DNA of 64,000 nucleotides, from contig JAWKRP010000006.1 in NCBI GenBank assembly GCA_041389565.1, forward strand, positions 262,418 to 326,417. Direction: 5' to 3'. The DNA comes from JACKEQ01 sp041389565. GTDB lineage: Bacteria; Myxococcota_A; UBA796; GCA-2862545. The translations under genes and the position numbers were made by a program. Position 1 is the stretch's first letter. Each line of letters starts with the position of its first letter. Positions 45,121 through 52,823 of the stretch are shown in pieces. The notes beneath the pieces were generated by a model. It was not told the origin of the DNA. It made no database searches and saw nothing but the letters and a program-made list of their open reading frames with translations.

Positions 45121-46077
45121 ATGGTGGAAGCGCACTACAAGATGGCGGCCGTCGTTCGGCTCACCGGCATCCCTGCGAATACCCTCCGCACCTGGGAACG
45201 CCGGTACAACATCGCCGCGCCCGAACGCTCTCCCGGTGGCGCCCGGCTGTACCGCGAAGACGACATCACGCGGCTCCAGCTGATCAGCGCGCTGCTCGAC
45301 TGTGGGGAGTCGATCGGGGCTCTCGCGGATCTCCCGGTCGACGACCTCCGCGCGCGCCTCTCGGTGCACCGACGCACGCCCGACGCCACCACCGCGCGCC
45401 CCGACCACGTCACGCTCGCGGTGCTCGGCCAGGGACTCGCGGCCCAGCTCCGCGCCGCACCCGGCCTGCGCCTGGAGATCTCCGTCCCGTTCGACGGAGG
45501 CGGGGTCGACGAGTTCATCGAAGCGCCCGTCCGGGTCGACGTGCTGCTGCTCAAGCTGCAGGCGCTCGGAAGCGCGCCGGTGTCGGCGTTCCACCAGCTG
45601 ATGGACGCCAGCGCCGCGCGGCTCGGGGTCGTCGTGTACGACTACGCCCCACAGTCCGTCATCTGGCGCCTGGCCGACGCGGGTGCCCGGCTCGTGCAGG
45701 GTCCGACGCGTGTGGCCGGGCTCGTGCAGCTCATCCAGGACCACCTCGACCTCGACGTGGTCCGTCAGCGACTCCGCCCGTTCCCCGGTCCGCCGCCCGA
45801 TCAGGAGCGGCCCGAGCGCTACTTCAGCGCGGCGCAGCTGGGCTGGTTGCGCGAGGCCCGCAACGGCATCCCGTTTGAGTGCCCGAACCACCTCGCGTCG
45901 CTGATCGAAGCCCTCAACGGGTTCGAGGACTACTCGGTGCACTGCGAGAACCGCGACGAAGACGACGCCGATCTCCACGCCACGCTCGCGCTCGGCGCTG
46001 CACAGGCGCGCGCGAGCCTCGAGCTCCTGCTCCAGAGCGTGATCGAGGCGGACGACCTCCGTCTTCCCGACGCTTGA
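45121..46077 (+). CDS. MerR-family regulator, CarA/CarH-like without B12 signature
   Basis: 318 residues. The N-terminal winged helix (~5-75) has VVRLTGIPANTLRTWERRYN and GGARLYREDDITRLQLI, very close to CarA/CarH/LitR. The next ~130 residues (VTLAVLGQGLAAQLR..., GVVVYDYAPQSVIWRLADAG) have the shape of a Rossmann-like B12 domain but no DxHxxG, so cobalamin is probably not bound. The last ~90 residues are unfamiliar. It lies 51 bp upstream of the acyl carrier protein gene in the same direction and is the likely regulator of the resorcinol operon and itself. Confidence 0.85.
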   Translation: MVEAHYKMAAVVRLTGIPANTLRTWERRYNIAAPERSPGGARLYREDDITRLQLISALLDCGESIGALADLPVDDLRARLSVHRRTPDATTARPDHVTLAVLGQGLAAQLRAAPGLRLEISVPFDGGGVDEFIEAPVRVDVLLLKLQALGSAPVSAFHQLMDASAARLGVVVYDYAPQSVIWRLADAGARLVQGPTRVAGLVQLIQDHLDLDVVRQRLRPFPGPPPDQERPERYFSAAQLGWLREARNGIPFECPNHLASLIEALNGFEDYSVHCENRDEDDADLHATLALGAAQARASLELLLQSVIEADDLRLPDA

Positions 46078-46128
46078 ACGCTGCATCGCACGCTGGCCGT
46101 GGCGCGCGGGTATCGATAGGTCTGCTGG

Positions 46129-46407
46129 ATGTCCACGCCGCCCACCCCCGAAGAGCTCCGCAGCGCGCTGAAAGCGCTCGTGGTGGAGGCCTGCGCGCTC
46201 GACCTCGACCCCGGCTTCATCGAAGACGGCGAGCAGCTGATCGCCGGTCGTCTCGACCTCAACAGCCTCGATGCCATCGAGATCGCCGCAGCGGTCGACT
46301 ACGCGTACCAGGTACGGATCGAAGACGTGCGGGGCGCTCGTGCGGTGATGCGCAGCATCGACTCCCTGGCCGACCACATCGCCACCGAGAGGGGTTGGGT
46401 CCAGTGA
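46129..46407 (+). CDS. Acyl carrier protein (DarC-type)
   Basis: 92 residues. The phosphopantetheine attachment site is DLNSLDAIEI (in place of the more usual DSLD), flanked by the ACP four-helix pattern. First gene of the biosynthetic run; its stop overlaps the next start by four bases (GTGA). It carries the growing acyl chain for the ketosynthases. Confidence 0.9.
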   Translation: MSTPPTPEELRSALKALVVEACALDLDPGFIEDGEQLIAGRLDLNSLDAIEIAAAVDYAYQVRIEDVRGARAVMRSIDSLADHIATERGWVQ

Positions 46408-47558
46408 CCGACGGGCGCCCACGCCCCGTCCACGTGCTGGGGTGGGGCGCCACCACCGCGCTGGGGGTCGGCTGCAGTGCCGGCGTCGAAGCGCTGCGTG
46501 CCGGCACGCGCCCGGTGGCGACGGCCTGTCGGTCTCCGCACCTCGCTCCCACGCCCGGCGAGCCGCTGCTGGTGTTCGAGGCTCCGGTGGAGGGGGCCGA
46601 TCTCCACGGGCGTGCGCGCTTCGTGGTCGACTCCGCCACCGACGAAGCGCTCGGCATGGCGCCCCCGTCGCGCGGCACGATCGGGGTGTTCGCCGGAACG
46701 ACCGGGGGGTTCTTCGTGGATGGCGAGCACGTCGTGCTGGAGGCCCGCCGCACCGACCCCACCGCGTGGCCCCCGTTCGTCCAGCGCGGTGCAGGCGAGC
46801 TCGCGGCGCACGTGGCTGCGCGGCTCGGCGCCACGGGCCCGATCGCCACGTACAGCACGGCGTGCACCTCCAGCGCGGTCGCGCTCGCATCCGCCGCCCG
46901 GCACCTCCGATCCGGGACCTGTGAGCGCGCGGTAGTGGTCGGGTACGACCTCCTGTCCAGCCTGACGCTGCACGGGTTCCGCAGCCTGCTCCTCGTCGAC
47001 TCCGCCCCGTGTCGTCCGTTCGACCTCGAGCGCGCCGGCCTCCAGCTCGGGGAGGGCTGCGGGGTGGTGGTGCTCGGCACGGATGCCGAGGGCCCGTACC
47101 GCGTCGAGGGCTCCGCGAACGTGCTCGCGGCCGGGCACCTCACGAGCTCCGCCACCGACGGGTCCACGGCGGAGGCCGTCATGGCCGGCGCGCTCGCGTC
47201 GTCCGGTCGCAGCCCTGAAGAGGTCGTGACGCTCAAGGCGCACGGCACCGGCACGCGCGACAACGACCTCGCGGAAGGCGCGGGCATCCGGCGCCTGTTC
47301 GGCACCCCGCCCCCGTTCTCGAGCCTCAAGGGCGCCATCGGCCACACCCTCGGTGCCGCGGGAGCGGTGGAGATGGCGCTCTGGCTCGCCGCGCTGCAGG
47401 CCGGATTCGTGCCCGCGTCGGCGGGCTTCTCCGCGCTCGACCCCGAGATCGGCGTGTCCCCGCAGCGCTCGCTCGTGCCCGCCCCGCGCGGAACGCACCT
47501 GTTCAACGCGTTCGGCTTCGGGGGCAGCTGCATCGCCCAGGTGGTGTGCGATGCGTGA
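46404..47558 (+). CDS. Beta-ketoacyl-ACP synthase (KAS II-type)
   Basis: 384 residues from GTG. The Cys-His-His triad is complete: Cys in YSTACTSSAVAL, His in LKAHGTGTRDND, and His in GAIGHTLGAAG. It pairs with the cysteine-less homologue that follows, so a KS/CLF-like heterodimer elongating ACP-bound chains is inferred. Overlaps the next gene by 8 bp. Confidence 0.92.
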   Translation: MTDGRPRPVHVLGWGATTALGVGCSAGVEALRAGTRPVATACRSPHLAPTPGEPLLVFEAPVEGADLHGRARFVVDSATDEALGMAPPSRGTIGVFAGTTGGFFVDGEHVVLEARRTDPTAWPPFVQRGAGELAAHVAARLGATGPIATYSTACTSSAVALASAARHLRSGTCERAVVVGYDLLSSLTLHGFRSLLLVDSAPCRPFDLERAGLQLGEGCGVVVLGTDAEGPYRVEGSANVLAAGHLTSSATDGSTAEAVMAGALASSGRSPEEVVTLKAHGTGTRDNDLAEGAGIRRLFGTPPPFSSLKGAIGHTLGAAGAVEMALWLAALQAGFVPASAGFSALDPEIGVSPQRSLVPAPRGTHLFNAFGFGGSCIAQVVCDA

Positions 47559-48354
47559 AGTGGGCATCCTCGGAGCGAGCACGGTCGGCGTGCCGGTCGA
47601 TGCCGAGGCCTACCGCGAGCGGTTCGCGAACCGCTTCCGTCGCGTCGGCACCTATGTCGAGGCCGCGCAGCTCGGGGCCGCCGGCGTGCTCGACGCCCAC
47701 CCGGGCCTGCCCCGCGATCTGGCCGTGTTCATCGGCACCGGGCTCGCCAACCTCGACACCATCGTGCCGCTCATCGAAGCCATCTTCCACCCGCGGGCGC
47801 CGCGCTGCAGCCCGCTGGCGTTCGCGCGCAGTGTCGGGAACGCCGCCGCGTTCTACGTCGCGCAGGCCTTCGAGCTCGAGGGTCCGAACGTCACGGTGTC
47901 GCAGGAGGAGATCTCGTTCGAGGCCGCCCTCCTGGATGCGTGGCTCGCCGTGCGGTCCGGAGAGGTCGAGCACGCGCTGGTCGGCGGGCTCGACGTGCTG
48001 GTCGACGGGGATGGCGCACAGCGCGTGCGCATGGGCGCCGAAGGGGTGCCGGGCACCGTGGCGGCTGGCGCGGCCTTCCTCCTGTTGGGCGCGGGCGGTC
48101 CGTGGGTGCTCGACGAGGTCCGTATCGGCGCGTTCGACCCGCTCGACGGGGTGCATCCCGAGGCCACCGTGCTCCGGGGCTGGCGTGCGGGCGGGCTCGA
48201 GGTCGACGGGCCTCCCGTGGAGCACCGTCTGTTCGGCACCGCGAGCGGGGTGCGCTTCTGCGAGGCCCTGAACGACGAGCGGTTCGCGCGCATCACCCAC
48301 GTGCAGCGCCACCGGGAGGGCCCGTGGGCCCGCATATCCGCGAGGCGCCGATGA
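47551..48354 (+). CDS. Ketosynthase-like chain-length-factor protein, no catalytic cysteine
   Basis: 267 residues, shorter than a full ketosynthase. It keeps the thiolase-fold pattern (VFIGTGLANLDTI, FARSVGNAAAFYVAQAF), but the nucleophile position reads NVTVSQEEISFEAA, with Gln where Cys would be, as in chain-length factors and decarboxylating KSQ proteins. It is likely the non-condensing partner of the KAS encoded just upstream. Confidence 0.82.
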   Translation: MREVGILGASTVGVPVDAEAYRERFANRFRRVGTYVEAAQLGAAGVLDAHPGLPRDLAVFIGTGLANLDTIVPLIEAIFHPRAPRCSPLAFARSVGNAAAFYVAQAFELEGPNVTVSQEEISFEAALLDAWLAVRSGEVEHALVGGLDVLVDGDGAQRVRMGAEGVPGTVAAGAAFLLLGAGGPWVLDEVRIGAFDPLDGVHPEATVLRGWRAGGLEVDGPPVEHRLFGTASGVRFCEALNDERFARITHVQRHREGPWARISARRR

Positions 48355-49247
48355 GCCGGGTGTGTGTGCTGGAGTGGTCGCTGTCGGGCCAGAGCCGCGA
48401 GGTCACCGACACCTTCCTGGCGCCGCTGATCGACGCGGGCCACGAGGTGGTCCGGGTGCAGCTCGACCTCGAGGTCACCTACCCGTTCCCGTGGAGCCCC
48501 GTGCAGTTCTTCGGGATCTTCCCGGAGACCGTGCTCGAGCGTCCCCCCGCCGCACGCCCCATCGCGCTTCCCGAGGGCGACTTCGACCTCGTCGTGGCGA
48601 GCGGTCAGATCTGGTACCTCCGGCCCTGCATGCCCTGGCAGGCGTTCCTCGCGAGCGACCAGTCCGAGTGGCTGCGGGGGCGGCGTGTGCTCACGCTCAC
48701 CACGTGCCGCAACATGTGGGTGAACGGCTGGCGACGGTGGGTGCAGCGCCTCCAGGAGCGCGGTGCCGTCGTCACCGACCGCGTCACGGTCACGCACTCC
48801 GGTCCGGTGTTCGCGAGCTTCTTCAGCACGCTCGCCTGGAGCGTCACCGGCGACCGCCATGCCGTGAAGGCCCTGCCGAAGGTCGAGATCGACGGCGACA
48901 CCCTCGCTCGGGTGCGCCAGCACGGGTCCGTTCTGGCTTCGAGGCTCGCAGAGGGCCGTGAGGGCGTGCTGCTCGAAGGGGAGGACACCGCGCCCGTCAG
49001 CCCCGCGCACGCGTTCGGCGAGCTCACCGTGGGCGCCACGCTGTTCCCGATCCTCGCGAGCGTCTACGCCGCGCTGTCGTCGCCGGGAACCCTGTTGCGC
49101 GCGTTCTTCGCGCTGTTCCAGATGGGGTTCGTGATCTCGCTCGTGCTCGTGCTGGTGTTCCCCTTCCTCGCGATCCACGCGCTGTTCCGGGCGCGGATCG
49201 ACGCCTGGGTGAACTCCATGTCCCGGCTGCCCGTGGGCACGCGTTAA
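48351..49247 (+). CDS. darA: DarA-like dialkylresorcinol aromatase (flavodoxin fold)
   Basis: 298 residues; start overlaps the previous stop (ATGA). The N-terminal ~200 residues have a flavodoxin/NADPH-quinone-reductase pattern (VCVLEWSLSGQSREVTDTFL, DFDLVVASGQIWYL, RVLTLTTCRNMW). A hydrophobic helix near the C-terminus (MGFVISLVLVLVFPFLAI) suggests membrane association. The order DarA then DarB matches known dialkylresorcinol loci, where DarA aromatises the cyclohexanedione made by DarB. The gene name rests on this context. Confidence 0.78.
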   Translation: MSRVCVLEWSLSGQSREVTDTFLAPLIDAGHEVVRVQLDLEVTYPFPWSPVQFFGIFPETVLERPPAARPIALPEGDFDLVVASGQIWYLRPCMPWQAFLASDQSEWLRGRRVLTLTTCRNMWVNGWRRWVQRLQERGAVVTDRVTVTHSGPVFASFFSTLAWSVTGDRHAVKALPKVEIDGDTLARVRQHGSVLASRLAEGREGVLLEGEDTAPVSPAHAFGELTVGATLFPILASVYAALSSPGTLLRAFFALFQMGFVISLVLVLVFPFLAIHALFRARIDAWVNSMSRLPVGTR

Positions 49248-49256
49248 GCGTCGCAG

Positions 49257-50411
49257 ATGTCGGACGCCTTCATCACCCACACCGCCAGCATGTTGCCGGG
49301 TCCTCCCGTGGGGAACGACGCCATGGAGGCCATCCTCGGGGTCCTCGAGGAGGGTCGGGGGAAGCTTCGCCAGCGAGTCCTGAACAACAACGGCATCCGG
49401 GCACGCCACTACGCGCTCGATCCCGTCACCGGCGAGCCGACGCACACGCTCGCCCAGCTCCAGGCGGAGGCCATCCGCACGCTGCTCGACCGCGCCGGGC
49501 TCGATGTGGAGGCGATCGACCTCCTCGTCTGTGGGTGCTCCATCCCCGACGTGATCGCCCCGGGCATCGCCTCCCTCGTGCACGGGGAGCTCGGCGGGCG
49601 GCCCATCGAGGTCGCGAGCACCGCGGGGATCTGTGGGGCGAGCATCGCGGCGTTGAAGTACGGATCGATGGCCGTGCGTACCGGCGAGTCCCGATGTGCC
49701 GTCGTGGGGGCCGCCGAGCGGCTCTCCGTCCAGCTCCGCGCGCGGCACTTCGGTGCGGAGCTCCGCGCCCGGCGCAGCGACGAAGACGATCCGCACGTCG
49801 CGCTCGGCGCCGAGTTCCTCCGGTGGATGCTCTCGGATGGTGCCGGAGCCGTCCTGATTCGCGATCGGCCCTCCGAGACCGGGCTCTCCTTCAAGGTGGA
49901 GTGGGTGCAGAGCGTGTCGTTCGCCCACGACCTCCCCACCTGCATGTACATGGGCGGAGAGCGGCTGGAGGATGGCAGCCTCCGGAGCTGGCGCGACTGC
50001 GACGACCTGGGAGACGCCGTTCGCCAGGGCTACTTCAACCTCCAGCAGGACGTGCGCCTCCTCGCCGAGAACATCATCCCCGTGTCTACCGGGCGAACCA
50101 TCGCCCGCATCCGGGAAGACCGCCAGCTCACGCCCGAGATGGTCGACTGGGTGCTCCCGCACTTCAGCTCGAACCTCTTCCGGGACCGCGCCTTCGAGGC
50201 CTTCGCAGAAGCGGGGTTCGAGGTGCCCGATGAGCGCGTGCGCAGCAACCTCGTGGAGCGCGGCAACATGGGGTCGGCGTCGATCTTCGTGATGCTCGAC
50301 GATCTGGTCGCGAGCGGGGAGCTGGAGCCCGGCCACGGCGTGCTGCTGGTGGTTCCCGAGAGCGGTCGGTTCAACACGGGCTACGCGCTCCTCCGCGCCG
50401 TCGGGAGCTGA
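49257..50411 (+). CDS. darB: DarB-like KAS III (dialkylresorcinol-forming ketosynthase)
   Basis: 384 residues. The KAS III Cys-His-Asn triad is visible: Cys in STAGICGASIAALKYG, His in WVLPHFSSN, and Asn in ERGNMGSASIF. The N-terminal MLPGPPVGNDAMEAILG segment is typical of the DarB group. Family knowledge: DarB joins two beta-ketoacyl thioesters head-to-head and cyclises them to an alkylated cyclohexanedione. It lies 9 bp after DarA. Confidence 0.88.
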   Translation: MSDAFITHTASMLPGPPVGNDAMEAILGVLEEGRGKLRQRVLNNNGIRARHYALDPVTGEPTHTLAQLQAEAIRTLLDRAGLDVEAIDLLVCGCSIPDVIAPGIASLVHGELGGRPIEVASTAGICGASIAALKYGSMAVRTGESRCAVVGAAERLSVQLRARHFGAELRARRSDEDDPHVALGAEFLRWMLSDGAGAVLIRDRPSETGLSFKVEWVQSVSFAHDLPTCMYMGGERLEDGSLRSWRDCDDLGDAVRQGYFNLQQDVRLLAENIIPVSTGRTIARIREDRQLTPEMVDWVLPHFSSNLFRDRAFEAFAEAGFEVPDERVRSNLVERGNMGSASIFVMLDDLVASGELEPGHGVLLVVPESGRFNTGYALLRAVGS

Positions 50412-50413
50412 CC

Positions 50414-50869
50414 GTGCGGGACTCCGACGTTCCGCAGGATCCCGGTGCCGTGTACGAAGGCCAGCTGCGCCGCGTGACGTGGGCGGTCGGGGAAGACGGC
50501 GCCTACCGGGGGGTGCCGAGCACCGGGTGGGAGGCCGAGATCGGCGCCACGGCCGTGTCGATCGACCGGAACAACGAGCGCATCCACGAAGCGTGGGAGG
50601 CCGTGAGGGCCGGCCGGCAGTCGCCGCTCGCGTACCACATGGCCGTTGCCCTGCTGGACGTGGGCACGCTGGCCACCGAGGTGCGCAGCTGGGGCTGGCG
50701 CGTGCGCCGACACCTCGATCCGCGCGTGTGGGCCGGGCTCTCCGCATCCTGGCGCCAGGCCTACGCCGACGTCATGGGCCTCGACGTGCACCGCCTCGAC
50801 GAGCTCCCCGACACGCCCGAGCTGTTCGCGGGGGGGCTCGCGGAACCGCCCGGCTCCGAGGGCCGATGA
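50414..50869 (+). CDS. Small protein of the resorcinol operon, function unknown
   Basis: 151 residues, GTG start 2 bp after the DarB stop, and an ATGA overlap with the BtrH-like gene. Helical, with SPLAYHMAVALLDVGTLA and WGWRVRRHLDPRVWAGL. No family recognised. The coupling at both ends makes it a likely pathway component. Confidence 0.75.
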   Translation: MRDSDVPQDPGAVYEGQLRRVTWAVGEDGAYRGVPSTGWEAEIGATAVSIDRNNERIHEAWEAVRAGRQSPLAYHMAVALLDVGTLATEVRSWGWRVRRHLDPRVWAGLSASWRQAYADVMGLDVHRLDELPDTPELFAGGLAEPPGSEGR

Positions 50870-52008
50870 AGGCGCACGAGGTCCTCCCGGCCGCCGCACC
50901 GCTCGCCGGCTTCGACCACCTGCACGCCGCGCACTGCGAGAGCGGCGTGTCGACCGCCCTGTTCCGCGAGGTCGGGCTCGACCTGTCGGAGCCCCTCGTG
51001 TTCGGCATCGGCAGCGGCCTGTTCTTCGTGCACCTCTCGTTCCTGCGCATCATGGGGCACCCGCTCACGAGCTTCCGGTCCATGCCGGGTGGCATCTTCT
51101 CGAAGGCCGCCCGTCGGCTCGGCGTGCAGACCCAGCGCGAGACGTACCGCCGTCCCGAGGCCGCCATGCGCCGGCTCGACGCGCTGCTCGACGAGGGCGC
51201 ACGGGTCGGGCTGCAGGTGAACATCTTCTGGCTGCCGTACATCCCGAAGGCCATGCGCGTGCACTTCAACGGGCACAACCTCATCGCGCTCGAGCGGCGC
51301 GGAGACCGGTACCTCGTCAGCGACCCCATCATGGAGGACCTGTTCGAGTGTCCGGCCGACGCGCTGGAGCGCGCGCGGTTCTCGGGCGGCCCGCGCTTCC
51401 TGTCGCGGGGCCTGATGTACCGCGTGCTCGGGCGCCAGAGCGAGCCACCCCTCGAAGAGGCCGTGCTGGCGGGGCTGCGCGAGACCTGCGACCGGATGGT
51501 CCGCATCCCGCGGGTCGTTCCGTACTTCGCGGTGCAGGGCGTGCGGCACCTCGGGCGTCGCATGCCGCGCTGGCCCGAGTGGTACGGCGATCGGCGGGCG
51601 GCCGAGTGGCTCGCGGGCATCGTGCGCATGCAGGAGGAGATCGGGACCGGCGGGGCCGGGTTCCGGTACCTGTTCGCAGCGTTCCTCCAGGAGGCCGCGC
51701 GCTCTCCGGGGGGCGCGGCCGCCGGTCCGTTCTCGGAGCGCATGACCGCCATCGGCGATCGGTGGCGCGCGTTCGCGCTGCAGGCGAGCCGGCTGGCGCG
51801 GGGTCGCGAGAGCATCGGGTGGGAAGCGCTCGGCGCGCAGGTGCTCGAGCTGGCCGACGCCGAGGAAGCCCTGTTCACCGACCTCGATGCCGCGCTGCGG
51901 GGCATGCCGCAGCTGGTGGACTCACGGGCCGTCCCTGCGGGCCCTCGGGACTCACGGGACTCACGGGCCGTCCCTGAGAGCCCTCGGGACTCCGGGGCGC
52001 CGGTATGA
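50866..52008 (+). CDS. BtrH N-terminal-domain acyltransferase-like protein
   Basis: 380 residues. The N-terminal half follows the BtrH pattern: AAHCESGVSTALF (candidate nucleophile Cys), LVFGIGSGLFFVHL, and GHNLIALERRGDRYLVSDPI (His/Asp). Family knowledge: BtrH moves an acyl group from an ACP to an acceptor amine in butirosin synthesis. A helical DUF4872-like C-terminal half follows. The last ~30 residues (DSRAVPAGPRDS...) come from the 30-bp DNA repeat. Its stop overlaps the ABC ATPase start (ATGA). It may attach or release the resorcinol or a fatty acyl group. Confidence 0.85.
   Translation: MKAHEVLPAAAPLAGFDHLHAAHCESGVSTALFREVGLDLSEPLVFGIGSGLFFVHLSFLRIMGHPLTSFRSMPGGIFSKAARRLGVQTQRETYRRPEAAMRRLDALLDEGARVGLQVNIFWLPYIPKAMRVHFNGHNLIALERRGDRYLVSDPIMEDLFECPADALERARFSGGPRFLSRGLMYRVLGRQSEPPLEEAVLAGLRETCDRMVRIPRVVPYFAVQGVRHLGRRMPRWPEWYGDRRAAEWLAGIVRMQEEIGTGGAGFRYLFAAFLQEAARSPGGAAAGPFSERMTAIGDRWRAFALQASRLARGRESIGWEALGAQVLELADAEEALFTDLDAALRGMPQLVDSRAVPAGPRDSRDSRAVPESPRDSGAPV
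51923..51991. repeat. Tandem pair of the 30-bp dispersed repeat (copy site B)
   Basis: Units at 51923-51952 and 51962-51991, separated by a 9-bp partial copy (51953-51961). Core CCGTCCCTGCGGGCCC. It encodes the C-terminal DSRAVP.GPRDS repeats of the BtrH-like protein, in a different reading frame from the copies at 2.2 kb. Confidence 0.85.
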
Positions 52009-52823
52009 TCGAGATCGAGGGGCTGGTCGCGCGGTACGGGCGGGCCGTGGCCGTCGACGGCCTGTCGCTGCACATCCCGGAAGGGAGCTTCTTCGGGCTT
52101 CTCGGGCCGAACGGAGCCGGGAAGACCACCGCCATCTCGTGCCTCGCCGGCCTGCACCCGCCGTCGAGCGGGCGCATCCGGGTGGGAGGGTTCGACCCCG
52201 TGCGCCAGCGCCGCGAGGTGCTCGACGTGCTCGGTGTGGTGCCGCAGACCATCGCGCTGTACGGCCGGCTGTCGGTGGTCGAGAACCTCCGCGTGTTCGG
52301 CGGTCTGCACGGTCTGCACGGGAAGCGCCTGTCGGAGCGGGTGGAGTGGGGGCTCGAGCTCTCACAGCTCACGGCGCACCGCACGAAACGGGTCGAAGCC
52401 CTGTCGGGAGGCATGCAGCGCCGGCTGAATCTCGCGGTCGGGCTGCTGCACGAGCCGCGCGTGGCCGTGTGCGACGAGCCGACGGCCGGCGTCGACCCGC
52501 AGTCCCGCAACCACATCTTCGCCACGCTCCGCGAGCTGCACCAGCAGGGCCTGACGGTCGTGTACACCACGCACTACCTCGAAGAGGTCGAGGCGCTGTG
52601 CGACCGCATCGCGATCGTGGATCGGGGCCATGTGGTGCGGTCCGGTCCGCTGGCCGAGCTGCTCCAGGGGCGTGGCACCAAGCGCATCGAGCTGCTCCAC
52701 CCGACCGACCGCGCGCGCGTCGTCGAAGCCCTGGAGGCCGCGGGCATCGAGGTCGGCGAGACGCGAGGTCGAACGCTCGAAGACCTCATGCTCGAGCTCA
52801 CGGGGAGCGCGCTCCGCGAATGA
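52005..52823 (+). CDS. ABC transporter ATP-binding protein
   Basis: 272 residues. Walker A GPNGAGKTT, Q-loop near VVPQTIALYG, signature LSGGMQRRL, Walker B VAVCDEPTAGVDP, and H-loop YTTHYLEE are all complete. It is coupled to both neighbours by ATGA overlaps. With the permease it probably exports the resorcinol lipid or moves it across the membrane. Confidence 0.95.
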   Translation: MIEIEGLVARYGRAVAVDGLSLHIPEGSFFGLLGPNGAGKTTAISCLAGLHPPSSGRIRVGGFDPVRQRREVLDVLGVVPQTIALYGRLSVVENLRVFGGLHGLHGKRLSERVEWGLELSQLTAHRTKRVEALSGGMQRRLNLAVGLLHEPRVAVCDEPTAGVDPQSRNHIFATLRELHQQGLTVVYTTHYLEEVEALCDRIAIVDRGHVVRSGPLAELLQGRGTKRIELLHPTDRARVVEALEAAGIEVGETRGRTLEDLMLELTGSALRE

